Positions 17,402 through 26,716 of a DNA stretch of 64,000 nucleotides are shown one piece after another. A program made the position numbers and the translations under genes. The stretch is taken from NCBI RefSeq assembly GCF_016446475.1, contig NZ_JAEHFP010000009.1:1-64000 (forward strand). Reading direction: 5' to 3'. The notes under the pieces were generated by a model. That model had not been told where the DNA came from. It worked only from the letters and a program-made list of their open reading frames with translations, and did no database searches. Origin of the DNA: Paracoccus binzhouensis (lineage in GTDB: Bacteria; Pseudomonadota; Alphaproteobacteria; Rhodobacterales; Rhodobacteraceae). Within the stretch, counting starts at the first letter, position 1. Every line of letters begins with the position of its first letter.

Positions 17402-18545
17402 CCTGCCTCATATCCTGGCACTTTGCCTGCTGCCCGGTCTCGCTTTGTCTCAAGGCGTGCCGACCAATGACAGTGGGCTGACCGCGCGTGACATCGTCGA
17501 GACTGGCGATCGCGAGGCTGACTTGGCCGTTCAGGCCGACAAGCTTGCCGTGCGCGAACTCATCGCGGAGATCGAGCGCGAACAGCTGGAAACCCTGCAA
17601 CGCATCCTCGATGCCCAGACCAGCTTCGGCGGCCAGAGCTTGCCGGCTATGGTCTCGGGGCTAGAAAACGGCAGCGGCGATCCCGACCGCGCCGTGGAAG
17701 CCGTTTATGGCACGGGCGAGATCGACCCCAATCCCGGCGGTGCGCAGATGTTCGGGGATGCGGCAGAAAACATAGAGCAGCTCATCATCCGGGTCGCCCA
17801 GGAGACCAGCGGCTTTGCGGGTGTTGGCCGCGCAGGGCTCTCGCCTGTCCAATGGCGCGCGTTGCTGCAAGCGCTGATCTGGCAGGAAAGCCGGTTTACG
17901 ATTGGGGCACGGTCTCCCGTCGGCGCCTATGGCCTCACCCAGATCATGCCGGGCACCGCCAGCGATCTGGGCATCAACCCGGAATATTACGACAGCCCCT
18001 ACCTTCAGGTGCATGGCGGCGCGCGCTATCTCGCGACCCAGCTCAACACATTCGATGGCAACATCATCAACGCCCTCGCGGCCTATAACGCCGGACCCGG
18101 CCGGGTCTTCGAGTATGGCGGCGTCCCACCCTTCCGCGAGACCCAGCACTACGTCCAGGTTATCCCTGAACGCTACAATCTCTATCTGACCCGTATCGGC
18201 GGGATCGAAGCGCTTGGCACGATCGACCCCGCGCTTCTCGCCAATGCCAACCTCTCGCTCACGGGTCATGGGGCGGCCTTTTATGGCAGCAACTCACCCG
18301 CCGCGATCAGGCAAGCCGCCCTGCGTATTGCGGATATCGTCGAACGGATTTCCGAGACCGAGGATGTGCAGGAGAGCGTCGCGCTCAACACCTATGCCCG
18401 CGCCGAACTCGTGCGCCTCGTCGCTGCACGCATCCGACTTCAGGCGGCACGCACCCGCGTCCTTTCTGCCGAAGAGCTGGCCCAGGCCAGCGCCCGCATG
18501 GCCGAAGGCGCGTTCATGGATTTTACGATCAGGGAGATTGAATGA
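17391..18545 (+). CDS. Second SLT-type lytic transglycosylase of the virB operon
   Basis: TTG at 17391 is preceded by GGAGG and gives a signal peptide (MKSSLPHILALCLLPGLALS); the longer open frame upstream overlaps virB4 and is spurious. The protein has 384 residues: an N-terminal helical part (about 40-75), the SLT domain with catalytic Glu in LIWQESRFTIGARSPVGAYG, then ALAAYNAGPGRVFEYGGVP, and a long helical C-terminus. It is clearly different from the VirB1 encoded earlier. Having two transglycosylases in one system is not standard; one may serve donor assembly and the other another wall step. Confidence 0.85.
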   Translation: MKSSLPHILALCLLPGLALSQGVPTNDSGLTARDIVETGDREADLAVQADKLAVRELIAEIEREQLETLQRILDAQTSFGGQSLPAMVSGLENGSGDPDRAVEAVYGTGEIDPNPGGAQMFGDAAENIEQLIIRVAQETSGFAGVGRAGLSPVQWRALLQALIWQESRFTIGARSPVGAYGLTQIMPGTASDLGINPEYYDSPYLQVHGGARYLATQLNTFDGNIINALAAYNAGPGRVFEYGGVPPFRETQHYVQVIPERYNLYLTRIGGIEALGTIDPALLANANLSLTGHGAAFYGSNSPAAIRQAALRIADIVERISETEDVQESVALNTYARAELVRLVAARIRLQAARTRVLSAEELAQASARMAEGAFMDFTIREIE

Positions 18546-19354
18546 TGGGACATCTGCTCTTGAGGACAGCTTTGGCCACGACACTTGGCGTTGGCTTGCA
18601 GTTCAGCGCCCTACCCCCTGCCGCAGCACAAGGTGTACCGGTCGTCGACACCCAGAACATCGCGCAAAACATCCAGCAGCTGCGGCAGATGATCGAAGAC
18701 GAGATTCTGCAAAACGAGCAGCTGACGCAGCTCCGCGAACAGCTTGCCACACTCACGGATCAACTCGCGGAGCTGCAAAGAACCTATGAAGCGCTCACCC
18801 GACTTGCCGAGCTTCCCGAAATCATCCGGACGGAAATGGAAGACGAACTCAATGGCCTGCTCGACCAGGAGTTCGGGGACATCCTCGCCACGATTGAGGC
18901 GATCAAGACTGGGGATTTCTCGGGCCTCTCGGGCTCCGGCGCAGGCGAAATCGAAACCCAGATGGACCGGGTGCTGGCCGATCTCGGCTTCGATGAAGAC
19001 ACGCTCTCGGAAATGGCCACCAGCGGCAATCCCGGCGCCAACCGTGTCGCAACCCAGGCCACGACCGGCGCACTCGTCTCGGCCGCTGCCCAGAACAGCT
19101 ATGAAGACGCCGGGCAATCGCTGGAACGCGTCGACCGGCTGGTCGGGCTGATCGATGACATGGACGAACTGAAGGAAAGCATCGATCTCAACACGCGCGT
19201 GACAGCTGAATTGGCCATCGCCCTCGTGGCGATGTGGCAGCTGGAAGCGATTCAAACGGTGGGCGATGGCACCGGCGGCGTGATCGATGCCGCCACCATC
19301 GCCGAGGAGCAGCGCTTCATGGATTTCACCTTGCCAGCCCTCCGGGCAGACTGA
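18542..19354 (+). CDS. virB5: VirB5-like minor pilin
   Basis: A 270-residue secreted protein: signal peptide to about residue 29 (LPPAAAQG), then long coiled coils (QNIQQLRQMIEDEILQNEQ...LAELQRTYEALTRL) and a C-terminal helix bundle, the pattern of VirB5/TrbJ. Its start overlaps the previous stop (ATGATG region). VirB5 sits at the pilus tip and contacts recipients. Confidence 0.85.
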   Translation: MMGHLLLRTALATTLGVGLQFSALPPAAAQGVPVVDTQNIAQNIQQLRQMIEDEILQNEQLTQLREQLATLTDQLAELQRTYEALTRLAELPEIIRTEMEDELNGLLDQEFGDILATIEAIKTGDFSGLSGSGAGEIETQMDRVLADLGFDEDTLSEMATSGNPGANRVATQATTGALVSAAAQNSYEDAGQSLERVDRLVGLIDDMDELKESIDLNTRVTAELAIALVAMWQLEAIQTVGDGTGGVIDAATIAEEQRFMDFTLPALRAD

Positions 19355-19371
19355 TCGTGGGGGCCTGACGG

Positions 19372-20025
19372 GTGGCGACTGAACAAGAAATCATCGAGGA
19401 AGAACTGGTCTATGGTGCCTTACGCCGCGAACGGCTCTGGCAACGCCTTGGTCTGACAGGTCTTGTCTTCGGCATCATCGGCTGTCTGAGTGCCGCGGCT
19501 GTCTCGATCCTCGATGTCGACCCGCCCCCGGTTGTTGTCCCCTATGATCCCGCCACTGGTTTTGCCCTGCCCGAGGCGTCCGTTGGGGCCACATCCGTCA
19601 CCGCCAACCAGGCGATCATCGAGGCGGAGGTCTTCCGCTATGTGACCGACCGGGAAGTCTATAACCAGCTCGACAACGATCTACGCATCCGCAGCGTTCT
19701 GCGCCGCTCGGACGGGGCCGCCGAGAGCGGGTTGCGGCAGATCTGGAACAGCGCCAACGAGAATTACCCGCCAACCGTCTATGGCCCCAACGCCAGGCTC
19801 GACGTGGAAATCCTCAGCATCAACCGGATCGGAACCAACCGCGCGACGGTCCGCCTGCGCAAGCGCCTGACGTCCATTAACGGCACCCAGACCGGCCTCT
19901 TCACTACGACGCTTCTCTTCGAGTTCCGCCCGGAGACCCGCCGCTCCATCGATGAGGTCTGGACCAATCCATTCGGCTTCACCGTTCTCGAATATTCCAT
20001 CCGCTCCGACAGATTGGAGAACTGA
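19372..20025 (+). CDS. virB8: VirB8, inner-membrane assembly factor
   Basis: A 217-residue VirB8: short cytoplasmic N-terminus, one membrane helix (LGLTGLVFGIIGCLSAAAV), then a periplasmic NTF2-like domain with the family segment FRYVTDREVYN and the C-terminal LLFEFRP...NPFGFTVLEYS. It begins with GTG at 19372, 17 bases after virB5. VirB8 links the inner-membrane and core complexes. Confidence 0.92.
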   Translation: MATEQEIIEEELVYGALRRERLWQRLGLTGLVFGIIGCLSAAAVSILDVDPPPVVVPYDPATGFALPEASVGATSVTANQAIIEAEVFRYVTDREVYNQLDNDLRIRSVLRRSDGAAESGLRQIWNSANENYPPTVYGPNARLDVEILSINRIGTNRATVRLRKRLTSINGTQTGLFTTTLLFEFRPETRRSIDEVWTNPFGFTVLEYSIRSDRLEN

Positions 20026-20027
20026 CG

Positions 20028-20723
20028 TTGTTGTTTATAAGATCGCTTATTTTTGTCATTGCCCTGTTGCCCGGCCTCGCCTCTGCCGAAGCCATCCCGC
20101 GTGGCGGTCCCAACGACAGCCGCGTGCGCTTGGCCACCTACCAGGAGGGTCAGGTCTACCGTCTCAGCGTCTCGCTTACCCATGTCACCACGGTCGAATT
20201 CGGTGAGGGCGAAAGCATCCGCTCGATCATCGCGGGCGATACCGAGGGCTTCGAGATCGATGGCGTGCCGGGCGGGCAGGCCTTCGCGATCAAGCCCGTC
20301 GCGCGCGGTGTCCATACCAATGTGACGGTCTACACGAACAGGCGAAGCTACTATTTCAACGTCGAGGAGGTCCGCAGCCCGACCTTCTACGTGGTGCAGT
20401 TCCGCTATCCGGAGGACGATGCGCGCCCGACCCGGGCCATCGCCGCCCAAGCACCAAACTACAATTACGGTGCCAGCGCGCGGACCGAGTTCACGCCAAC
20501 CCGCATCTGGGATGACGGGACGTTCACGTATTTCGCTTTTCCAAGAAACGCGCCTGTGCCCGCGATCTTTCGCTACGCGGGCGGCCGTGAGCGCACGGTC
20601 AACACGCAAGCCCCTGAGGACGGCGTGATCCGCGTCAGCGGCGTGAACCGCCAATGGGTCCTGCGACTTGGCGAAGAGGTGGTCTGCATCGAGGCGATCC
20701 CGCCCGCGGAGGCCACCTCATGA
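20028..20723 (+). CDS. virB9: VirB9, outer-membrane core protein
   Basis: A 231-residue VirB9 beginning at a TTG two bases after virB8. Signal peptide MLFIRSLIFVIALLPGLASA. The N-terminal domain contains PRGGPNDSRVRLATYQEG and the C-terminal beta domain TPTRIWDDGTFTYFAFP with FVVNRQ-type ending GVNRQWVLRLGEEVVC. The stop overlaps virB10 (ATGA). Confidence 0.93.
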   Translation: MLFIRSLIFVIALLPGLASAEAIPRGGPNDSRVRLATYQEGQVYRLSVSLTHVTTVEFGEGESIRSIIAGDTEGFEIDGVPGGQAFAIKPVARGVHTNVTVYTNRRSYYFNVEEVRSPTFYVVQFRYPEDDARPTRAIAAQAPNYNYGASARTEFTPTRIWDDGTFTYFAFPRNAPVPAIFRYAGGRERTVNTQAPEDGVIRVSGVNRQWVLRLGEEVVCIEAIPPAEATS

Positions 20724-22099
20724 GCGATACCGGGAACACCGAGCTGGAAAGGCGCCTCGCCGCCCTTGAGAAAGGCAGTGCCCGCGCGCCCATAGCGGCG
20801 CAGCGCCGGTCGCCCCTTCTCGCGCTGGTCGTGGTCCTCGTCATCGGCGCGGGTGGTGCCCTGCTTTATCTCCTCTCACAGCCCGACGAAGAGGAAGCCT
20901 TGCCGACGGCCACTCCGGACGTCTTCCAAAACGAAGGGGATGGCTTTGGCGCTATCGAGACCTTGCCCCCGCCCGAGCCCGAGGTTGTGTTCGTCGGACC
21001 AGACCCCGTCGAGCCCAACGCGGAGCTTCTGGCGCAGATCACCGCCCTGCAGGCCCAGATCGAGGAGTTGCGCAACGCCCCTGAACCAGTTGTCGAGGAA
21101 GACACCGCCGCCGCAGAGGCAATTGACGCGCTGACCGCTCAGATCGCTGCGCTACAAGCCGCCTCGGAAGCCGCACAGCAACGATTCCAGGACGAACTGA
21201 CGGCGCGGGATCGAAGTCTTGAACAACTCCGCATGGATCTGGAACTGGCCCAACTCGAGGCCAGCCGACCCCAACCCGCCCCAGCGGGCCCCACGGAAGA
21301 TGAGCTGCGCGCACGCGAGCAAGAGCGACTGCGCCGGGAGGAAGAAGCCCGGCGCATGGCCGATCTGGAGCGCCGCGCCGCGGAGGAACGCGCCTTCCAG
21401 GAGCGGCGCATCGCCTCGCCCACCATCGCGTTTGGCGGCACGTCAGGAGCGAATGAAACGGCTCTGACTGAACGCACTTTTGGCGAGGTGACGGATTTCG
21501 TGCTGAACGGGGCGCTGCCCTCGACGGTGACGCAGGCCGAGGTAATCGCCAATCCCTCCAACACCATCATCCAGGGCACCATGATCCAGGCCGTCATGGA
21601 AACCGCCCTCGACAGCTCCCTGCCCGGCCAGACCCGTGCCGTGGTGTCCGAGGATGTTTACAGCGTCGATGGCGCGCGCCTCCTGATCCCGCGCGGATCC
21701 CGTCTTATCGGGCGCTACCGCGCCGGCGTCGATATCGCGCAGCGCCGCGTCACGATCGCCTGGGATCGGATTATCCTGCCCGCGGGCCAAACCGTCCAGA
21801 TCAGCTCCTTCGGGGGCGATGAACTGGGCCGTTCCGGTGTCACAGGTTTCGTGGACACGCGCTTTGCCGAGCGTTTCGGGTCGGCCGCCCTGATCTCGCT
21901 GATTTCGGCAGCACCTGGTGCCGCCGCCTCCGAGGTCCAGGATGAGACTACCGCCGACGTTCTCGAAGACGTTGGCGATGATCTGGCAGATGCCACGGAC
22001 AGCGTCATCGGCGATTACCTCTCCATCGGCCCCGTCATCTATGTCAACCAGGGCGCCCGCGTCACGGTCATGGTCGACCGCGATCTGGAGATATTCTGA
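20720..22099 (+). CDS. virB10: VirB10, channel scaffold
   Basis: I take the ATG at 20720 (overlapping the virB9 stop), giving 459 residues; the frame extends 66 bases upstream without support. One membrane helix (SPLLALVVVLVIGAGGALLY) is followed by a long Glu/Ala/Gln-rich periplasmic coiled coil (about 90-240) and the beta-barrel domain with GTMIQAVMETALDSSLPGQT, RLLIPRGSRLIGRYRAGV and a C-terminal ARVTVMVDRDLEIF. VirB10 spans both membranes and forms the pore cap. Confidence 0.94.
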   Translation: MSDTGNTELERRLAALEKGSARAPIAAQRRSPLLALVVVLVIGAGGALLYLLSQPDEEEALPTATPDVFQNEGDGFGAIETLPPPEPEVVFVGPDPVEPNAELLAQITALQAQIEELRNAPEPVVEEDTAAAEAIDALTAQIAALQAASEAAQQRFQDELTARDRSLEQLRMDLELAQLEASRPQPAPAGPTEDELRAREQERLRREEEARRMADLERRAAEERAFQERRIASPTIAFGGTSGANETALTERTFGEVTDFVLNGALPSTVTQAEVIANPSNTIIQGTMIQAVMETALDSSLPGQTRAVVSEDVYSVDGARLLIPRGSRLIGRYRAGVDIAQRRVTIAWDRIILPAGQTVQISSFGGDELGRSGVTGFVDTRFAERFGSAALISLISAAPGAAASEVQDETTADVLEDVGDDLADATDSVIGDYLSIGPVIYVNQGARVTVMVDRDLEIF

Positions 22100-22103
22100 G
22101 CCC

Positions 22104-23099
22104 ATGTCGCTGAGCTATCTGGAAACCTCACTCGACCGGATCGACGCCGCCGCCCGCGACGATGTCATCGAGATCTGCATCAACCCCGACGGGACCTGCT
22201 GGGGCGAATTCCAGGGCGATCACTTCATGCGCGCGCTGGACCAGAGGCTGACCGGCGTTCAGGTCAGGGACCTCGGCAACCAGATCGCCTCATCGGCCAA
22301 TACCACGATGAGCAAGGACCGCCCCATCGTCTCGGTTTCGATCACCTACAAGGGGCGCCCGATCCGCGCACAGGTCATCACCCCGCCCGCCGTGCTCTCG
22401 GCCATGTCGATCAGCCTGCGGTTCTTCTCAAGCCTGCCACTCGAGGGCATTGCGCTCGATTTCCTCTTCGGAAAAGAGCGCAAGCTCGAAGACCTGCGCG
22501 TGGAAAAGAAGCGCGCCTTGCGCGCAGTGGTGGCCGCTGGTTTGATCGATGATGCGCTGGCCTTCTGCGTCGAGAACAAACTCAACATGATCGTCTCGGG
22601 TGGCACCTCCACCGGCAAGACCGTCGCCGCGCGCAAGATCCTCTCTCACGTACCGGCCGAGGAACGCATCGTGACCATCGAAGAAGCGGCCGAGCTTTTA
22701 CCGACCCAGCCAAATGCCGTGACCCTCATCGCCAATCGTGACGCGGAATTCCAGACCGCCGATGTGCTTCTCACCGCCACGCTGCGCATGCGCCCCGACC
22801 GGATCATCCTGGGCGAGGTGCGCGGCAAGGAGGCCATGACCTTCCTCGAGGCCATCAACACCGGCCATGGCGGCTCCATGACCACGCTGCACGCAGAAAC
22901 CCCGCAACTCGCCGTGCAGCGGCTTGCGATCGCAGCGCTCAAGACCGAGATCCCCATGACCTATGCCGACATGATCCAATACATCGAGAATTCCATCGAC
23001 GTGATCATCCAGGCCGGTCGCCATGACGGCCGCCGCGGCATCACCGAATTTTACCTCCCCGGCGCAACTGAGATTGGAATTTCCCATGAAGACGTTTGA
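22104..23099 (+). CDS. virB11: VirB11, hexameric traffic ATPase
   Basis: A 331-residue VirB11 from ATG 22104. Walker A GGTSTGKT is at residues 166-173, the Asp box VTIEEAAELL and Walker B RIILGEVRGKEAMTFLEA follow, then the His box GHGGSMTTLHAE. It sits five bases after virB10 and its end overlaps the next small gene. VirB11 is the cytoplasmic ring that switches the system between pilus and DNA transfer. Confidence 0.95.
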   Translation: MSLSYLETSLDRIDAAARDDVIEICINPDGTCWGEFQGDHFMRALDQRLTGVQVRDLGNQIASSANTTMSKDRPIVSVSITYKGRPIRAQVITPPAVLSAMSISLRFFSSLPLEGIALDFLFGKERKLEDLRVEKKRALRAVVAAGLIDDALAFCVENKLNMIVSGGTSTGKTVAARKILSHVPAEERIVTIEEAAELLPTQPNAVTLIANRDAEFQTADVLLTATLRMRPDRIILGEVRGKEAMTFLEAINTGHGGSMTTLHAETPQLAVQRLAIAALKTEIPMTYADMIQYIENSIDVIIQAGRHDGRRGITEFYLPGATEIGISHEDV

Positions 23100-23280
23100 A
23101 TACAATATCCTGTCCTTTCCCATGACCCGTAAGACCATCCTCTCCGACATGCAGGCCAGCCTGAACGAGAAGGGCGCAGACGGGTGGGAGGTGGTGTCGA
23201 TCAGCACTTCGGAATTCGCCAATATCGGGCACACCGTTTTCCTAAAGCGCGAAACCACTACCATCGGAGCCACGGAATGA
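23086..23280 (+). CDS. Small DUF4177-like protein
   Basis: A 64-residue protein from the ATG at 23086 (overlaps virB11 by 14 bases). The pattern YNIL...LNEKGADGWEVVSIS...TVFLKR matches the short beta-alpha-beta DUF4177 fold. It overlaps the following gene by four bases (ATGA). No known role; the place in the operon suggests it is made with the transfer machine. Confidence 0.65.
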   Translation: MKTFEYNILSFPMTRKTILSDMQASLNEKGADGWEVVSISTSEFANIGHTVFLKRETTTIGATE

Positions 23281-23690
23281 AGCCGGCGCGGCTAACCCTT
23301 GCGCTAATCGCGCTGGCCGTGAGCCTACTGGCTGTCCCTGCCTTCGCCGAGCGCAATATGGTGCCGACCCTCGATCGCAGCTTTGACGTCTGTCCGGACC
23401 GGCCCGCTGAGCCCAACTGGATGCAAGAAATACCCCTGCGCCAAGCCTATCAACGCGTGTTGGTCCAGGATATCTACCGCGCCCAGAATCTCGAGCGCAT
23501 CATCGAGACCGAAAGCTGCGACTGTGAAATCCGGTTCCCGTCTTGGGACGCTGCCGAGGCGGAGTTTCATGAGCAGCACGCGAGTGACGAACGCTGGAAA
23601 ACGCTGGAAGCATCCGACGCCTACAATCAGCGCGCCAACGACGTTCGCCTTGAGGCTAAAGCCATCTGCGAAACCGCAGGCAATTGGTAA
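23277..23690 (+). CDS. Secreted hypothetical protein of the virB operon
   Basis: A 137-residue protein with signal peptide (LTLALIALAVSLLAVPAFAER). Four cysteines in the mature protein, including the pair in ESCDCEIRF, could form disulphides. It lies between virB11 and virB6 and is read in the same direction with overlapping ends. I recognise the position (seen in other Rhodobacteraceae virB clusters) but not the function. Confidence 0.65.
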   Translation: MKPARLTLALIALAVSLLAVPAFAERNMVPTLDRSFDVCPDRPAEPNWMQEIPLRQAYQRVLVQDIYRAQNLERIIETESCDCEIRFPSWDAAEAEFHEQHASDERWKTLEASDAYNQRANDVRLEAKAICETAGNW

Positions 23691-23702
23691 GGCAGCCCCG
23701 TT

Positions 23703-24779
23703 ATGAGCGTCGTCACCTATTTCGTTGAAACCTCCCAGGGCTATCTCGACACCGCCGCCGAAACCCAGTTCGGATCGGTTGCGGCAACGGTGGGCACACT
23801 TCTGGTGCTGGGAACAACACTCGTGGTGATCCTCGTCTTCCTGAACATGATCTACCAGTATAAGGCGATGGACGGGCGCACGGCCTTTTGGCTCGCGGTC
23901 AAGATCGGGCTCATCGGGATATTTGCAACCAACTGGGTGCAGTTCAACGCCCTCTCCTCCGCCATCTTGGCCGGGATCGACAGCATTGCGGGGGCGCTCG
24001 TGGCTTCGGTCGGCGGTGGAACTCCTGGCCCTTCTGGAACTTTCGCCGAAGAATTCGACCGTTTGATCGCCGAGTTGGGGGACTACTTGAATGCCGCAGG
24101 TTCAGAGTTGAACTGGATGGCCGGCGCCATGCTCGACATTGTCGGGGTCCTCTTGCTCTCGATACTCGGCGGGCTGGCCGCCTTCATCCTTGTGGCATCC
24201 CGCCTGATGATCGCACTTCTAATCGGGATCGCGCCGGTGATGATCTTCCTCACCCTCTTCGAGGTGACTAAAGATTACTTCGCACGCTGGCTGTCGGCAC
24301 TGGTTTCCTTCGCACTCTACCCAATCGTCGTCGCAGGGGTGTTCGCAACTATCACTGGCGTCTCTTCCGCTCTGATCGGTGAGCTTGGCGACCCGGAAGG
24401 GGCTTCAAACATAGGCGCGCTCATCCCCTTCTTCATGATGGTCCTCATGGCCAAGGGCTTCATCATTGCCACGCCCTTCATCGTCCGCGCGATCTCCGGA
24501 AACATCATGATGCCCGCCCTCTCCGGTGGTCTCGGCGGTGGCTACAGCTTTGCCCGCGCCGCAATGGGCAGCCAGCAGGTCTACAATCGCTATCTGATCG
24601 GCGGGGCAAGTGGCGCAGAATACGCCGCCCTCAGGGCGCGGCAGTTCTTCGGCGTGCAGCAGATGCCCGTGAGACAAGGCATGGGGCAGACGGGTTCCGC
24701 AGTAGGCACAGGATCCGCTGACTCGGGGTCAAAAATGCTGGCGCAGCTGGCGAGACTGGGTCGACTTGGACGACGGTGA
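23703..24779 (+). CDS. virB6: VirB6/TrbL, polytopic inner-membrane protein
   Basis: A 358-residue protein with five or six membrane helices (for example VGTLLVLGTTLVVILVFL, ILGGLAAFILVASRLMIALL, SALVSFALYPIVVAGVFA) and the TrbL/VirB6 motif IGIAPVMIFLTLFEVTKDYF. It ends the plus-strand virB operon and is followed after 43 bases by a convergent gene on the other strand. Confidence 0.92.
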   Translation: MSVVTYFVETSQGYLDTAAETQFGSVAATVGTLLVLGTTLVVILVFLNMIYQYKAMDGRTAFWLAVKIGLIGIFATNWVQFNALSSAILAGIDSIAGALVASVGGGTPGPSGTFAEEFDRLIAELGDYLNAAGSELNWMAGAMLDIVGVLLLSILGGLAAFILVASRLMIALLIGIAPVMIFLTLFEVTKDYFARWLSALVSFALYPIVVAGVFATITGVSSALIGELGDPEGASNIGALIPFFMMVLMAKGFIIATPFIVRAISGNIMMPALSGGLGGGYSFARAAMGSQQVYNRYLIGGASGAEYAALRARQFFGVQQMPVRQGMGQTGSAVGTGSADSGSKMLAQLARLGRLGRR

Positions 24780-24822
24780 CGGCCCTTCGCCGACGGTCGC
24801 TCACCTTGGTCGTCAATGTCCG

Positions 24823-26496
24823 CTAAAGGGTTGCAAGCAAAGCATCAACAAACTCTGACCTGACCGCGAGGAAGGGGATTGTCCGGTCGTCGTCGTTTGG
24901 CCCCCTAACGATTACGCCGACAACTTTTCCAGAGAATAGCACGGGACCACCACTCATTCCCTCGTAAGTTCCCGACAACAAGGCGATCACGTTATCGGAT
25001 GTGGCGGGCGTGCCGTCAAAGGTCTGCCGCGAGAAACCTGTCACCTCGGTGTCGCGGATCGTCAGAGACGTGCTGTCCAGATTGGAAGGATAGCCCGCAG
25101 CCTGCACCGCAGAGCGGATGCCGAGCGCTCCAGCTTCGGCTGTCGAGGCCATTTGCAGCGTGGCTGCTGGATTGAATGCGGGCATTGGAGTTCTTAACCG
25201 AATGAGCGCAAGGTCGTTGTGTTCGTCGCGGGCTACTTCGTCCGCTTCCATTGCGAATGCCGGGCTTTGTCGCGGAAAGATGCGCAGATTTGGTCCAAGG
25301 CAATGCGCGCAGGTCGCAAACAGGTTCTCGGCTACGGCGAAACAAGTGCCCACTGATCCACCATCTGTGTCATTTTCGAGATACCAAACGGCTGCGTTTA
25401 GAACCTCGCTATCCTCGACCAATGGAATCGAAAATTGTCCGCCCGAGGACAATGCGTTGAACCTCGCGGCAAGGCCGCGGAAGACCTGGTCAGTGGATCC
25501 CTTCACCTGCCGAATAAACTCTATTTTCCCTCGGAGCACCCATTCGAAGTTCGTAGCTTCCTGCTCCGGCAACCGGCCTCTATCTGGGCGCTTATCGTTG
25601 AAGTGGCGTGCCGATGCCGCAGCATAGCCATTAAACTCCCAGTCATGAAGCATCGCCCTGACATCGCGAACAAATTTGCGCTTAACGTTAACTTTCTCAT
25701 TCACAACCAGACCGGTGACTTCCTGTTGAAAGGCGGCGCCCAGCAGTCGTGTCTTTGCGTGGTTAATTCTAAATCCGTTGTCCTCAATCATCTGCTGAAA
25801 GGTGTCGGATAGAATGAAGTCATCGTGGCTGTCGGGGTTTGCAAAACGTCCGATTGGCGCCGGAAAGGTCCTGCGATTGGAGGAGATTGTGATGTCATCG
25901 GCATATCGCGTGTAGGTGCATCCAAGTTGCCTGCAAAATCGAGCCAACTCAGCATCGAGTTTGTCTGAAACGATGTTTGCAAGTATTGGCGACAGTGCGG
26001 CGCCAGGCATCAGGACATGGGTTGTTCGAAGACTGCCTTCGACCTCCTTTTCTGTTTGAAAGCAAGCGATGTGCGCGATGAACTGGGCAATCTCTTCTGG
26101 ATAGTCATAAGGCGGGGCCATCAAACGCCCGCGAATGCGACCGAAGTGAATGGTCTCGAAGTAGTCTTCAAGGTCAATGTTGAGCACCCAGCGCTTACCG
26201 ACGTGTTGTCGAGCATTGCTCACTATGCTGCGTTGATGCCCGCCGACAAAACCGTGGACGTGGGCGCGAGGACGATAGTCGCTTTCCAGAAGGCGCAGGA
26301 TGTCACGCTGCAACCCGAGAAGCGCAATACGCGGTGCGCAAATACGCCGTGTCCCACCACTTTTCTTCGGTATGGTGAATTCTTTGTATCGCGCACCTGG
26401 AGCAAGTCCGTAAGCGATGTAGACAAATCTCTTCCGATAATTCCGGCGAAGCGCAAAGGCGATTTGTCTAAGGTTGGCAAAGGGCTTTAACGACAT
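24823..26496 (-). CDS. Retron-type reverse transcriptase fused to a trypsin-like protease
   Basis: A 557-residue fusion. Residues about 35-340 are a reverse transcriptase with the catalytic YADD at 198-201. Two marks of retron enzymes are present: NARQH (the NAxxH motif, 94-98) and VTG (260-262). Residues about 365-557 are a trypsin-like serine protease with the triad His398 (ATCAHC), Asp428 (HNDLALIRL) and Ser515 (YEGMSGGPV). Such RT-protease fusions are known among retrons; I cannot assign the type number. Model (inference): the RT makes an RNA-linked DNA that guards the protease, and phage disturbance releases it. A 436-base gap upstream should hold the template RNA. Converges with virB6. 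Confidence 0.85.
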   Translation of the reverse strand: MSLKPFANLRQIAFALRRNYRKRFVYIAYGLAPGARYKEFTIPKKSGGTRRICAPRIALLGLQRDILRLLESDYRPRAHVHGFVGGHQRSIVSNARQHVGKRWVLNIDLEDYFETIHFGRIRGRLMAPPYDYPEEIAQFIAHIACFQTEKEVEGSLRTTHVLMPGAALSPILANIVSDKLDAELARFCRQLGCTYTRYADDITISSNRRTFPAPIGRFANPDSHDDFILSDTFQQMIEDNGFRINHAKTRLLGAAFQQEVTGLVVNEKVNVKRKFVRDVRAMLHDWEFNGYAAASARHFNDKRPDRGRLPEQEATNFEWVLRGKIEFIRQVKGSTDQVFRGLAARFNALSSGGQFSIPLVEDSEVLNAAVWYLENDTDGGSVGTCFAVAENLFATCAHCLGPNLRIFPRQSPAFAMEADEVARDEHNDLALIRLRTPMPAFNPAATLQMASTAEAGALGIRSAVQAAGYPSNLDSTSLTIRDTEVTGFSRQTFDGTPATSDNVIALLSGTYEGMSGGPVLFSGKVVGVIVRGPNDDDRTIPFLAVRSEFVDALLATL

Positions 26497-26511
26497 GGGT
26501 GCATCAACGAC

Positions 26512-26652
26512 CTACAATCTCGCATTCCCAACATCGCGGGAATTTCGCAATTCCGTAACAGCATGTAGCGGGGCGAGTTGAAAGTAACCTTCTCGCAGGT
26601 GTCGCAGGTAACACAACACTTGGTTGATTGCAGGCCGCTGATGCTCGGTCAC
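26512..26652 (-). CDS. Small ORF or gene remnant upstream of the retron RT
   Basis: From GTG 26652 this frame encodes 46 residues with a strongly coding look (INQVLCYLRHLREGYFQLAP, then LHAVTELRNSRDVGNARL). The same frame is open without a start for about 60 bases further upstream, and another frame from ATG 26716 starts plausibly (MTAMEATDTLPPLPPLKDQD), so the two may be halves of one protein of about 67 residues broken by a one-base shift near 26652. Not recognised. If real, it reduces the space left for the retron RNA to 26717-26932. Confidence 0.4.
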   Translation of the reverse strand: MTEHQRPAINQVLCYLRHLREGYFQLAPLHAVTELRNSRDVGNARL

Positions 26653-26716
26653 GTGTATCTTGATCTTTGAGTGGAGGCAACGGTGGCAGAGTGTCGGTTG
26701 CTTCCATTGCAGTCAT

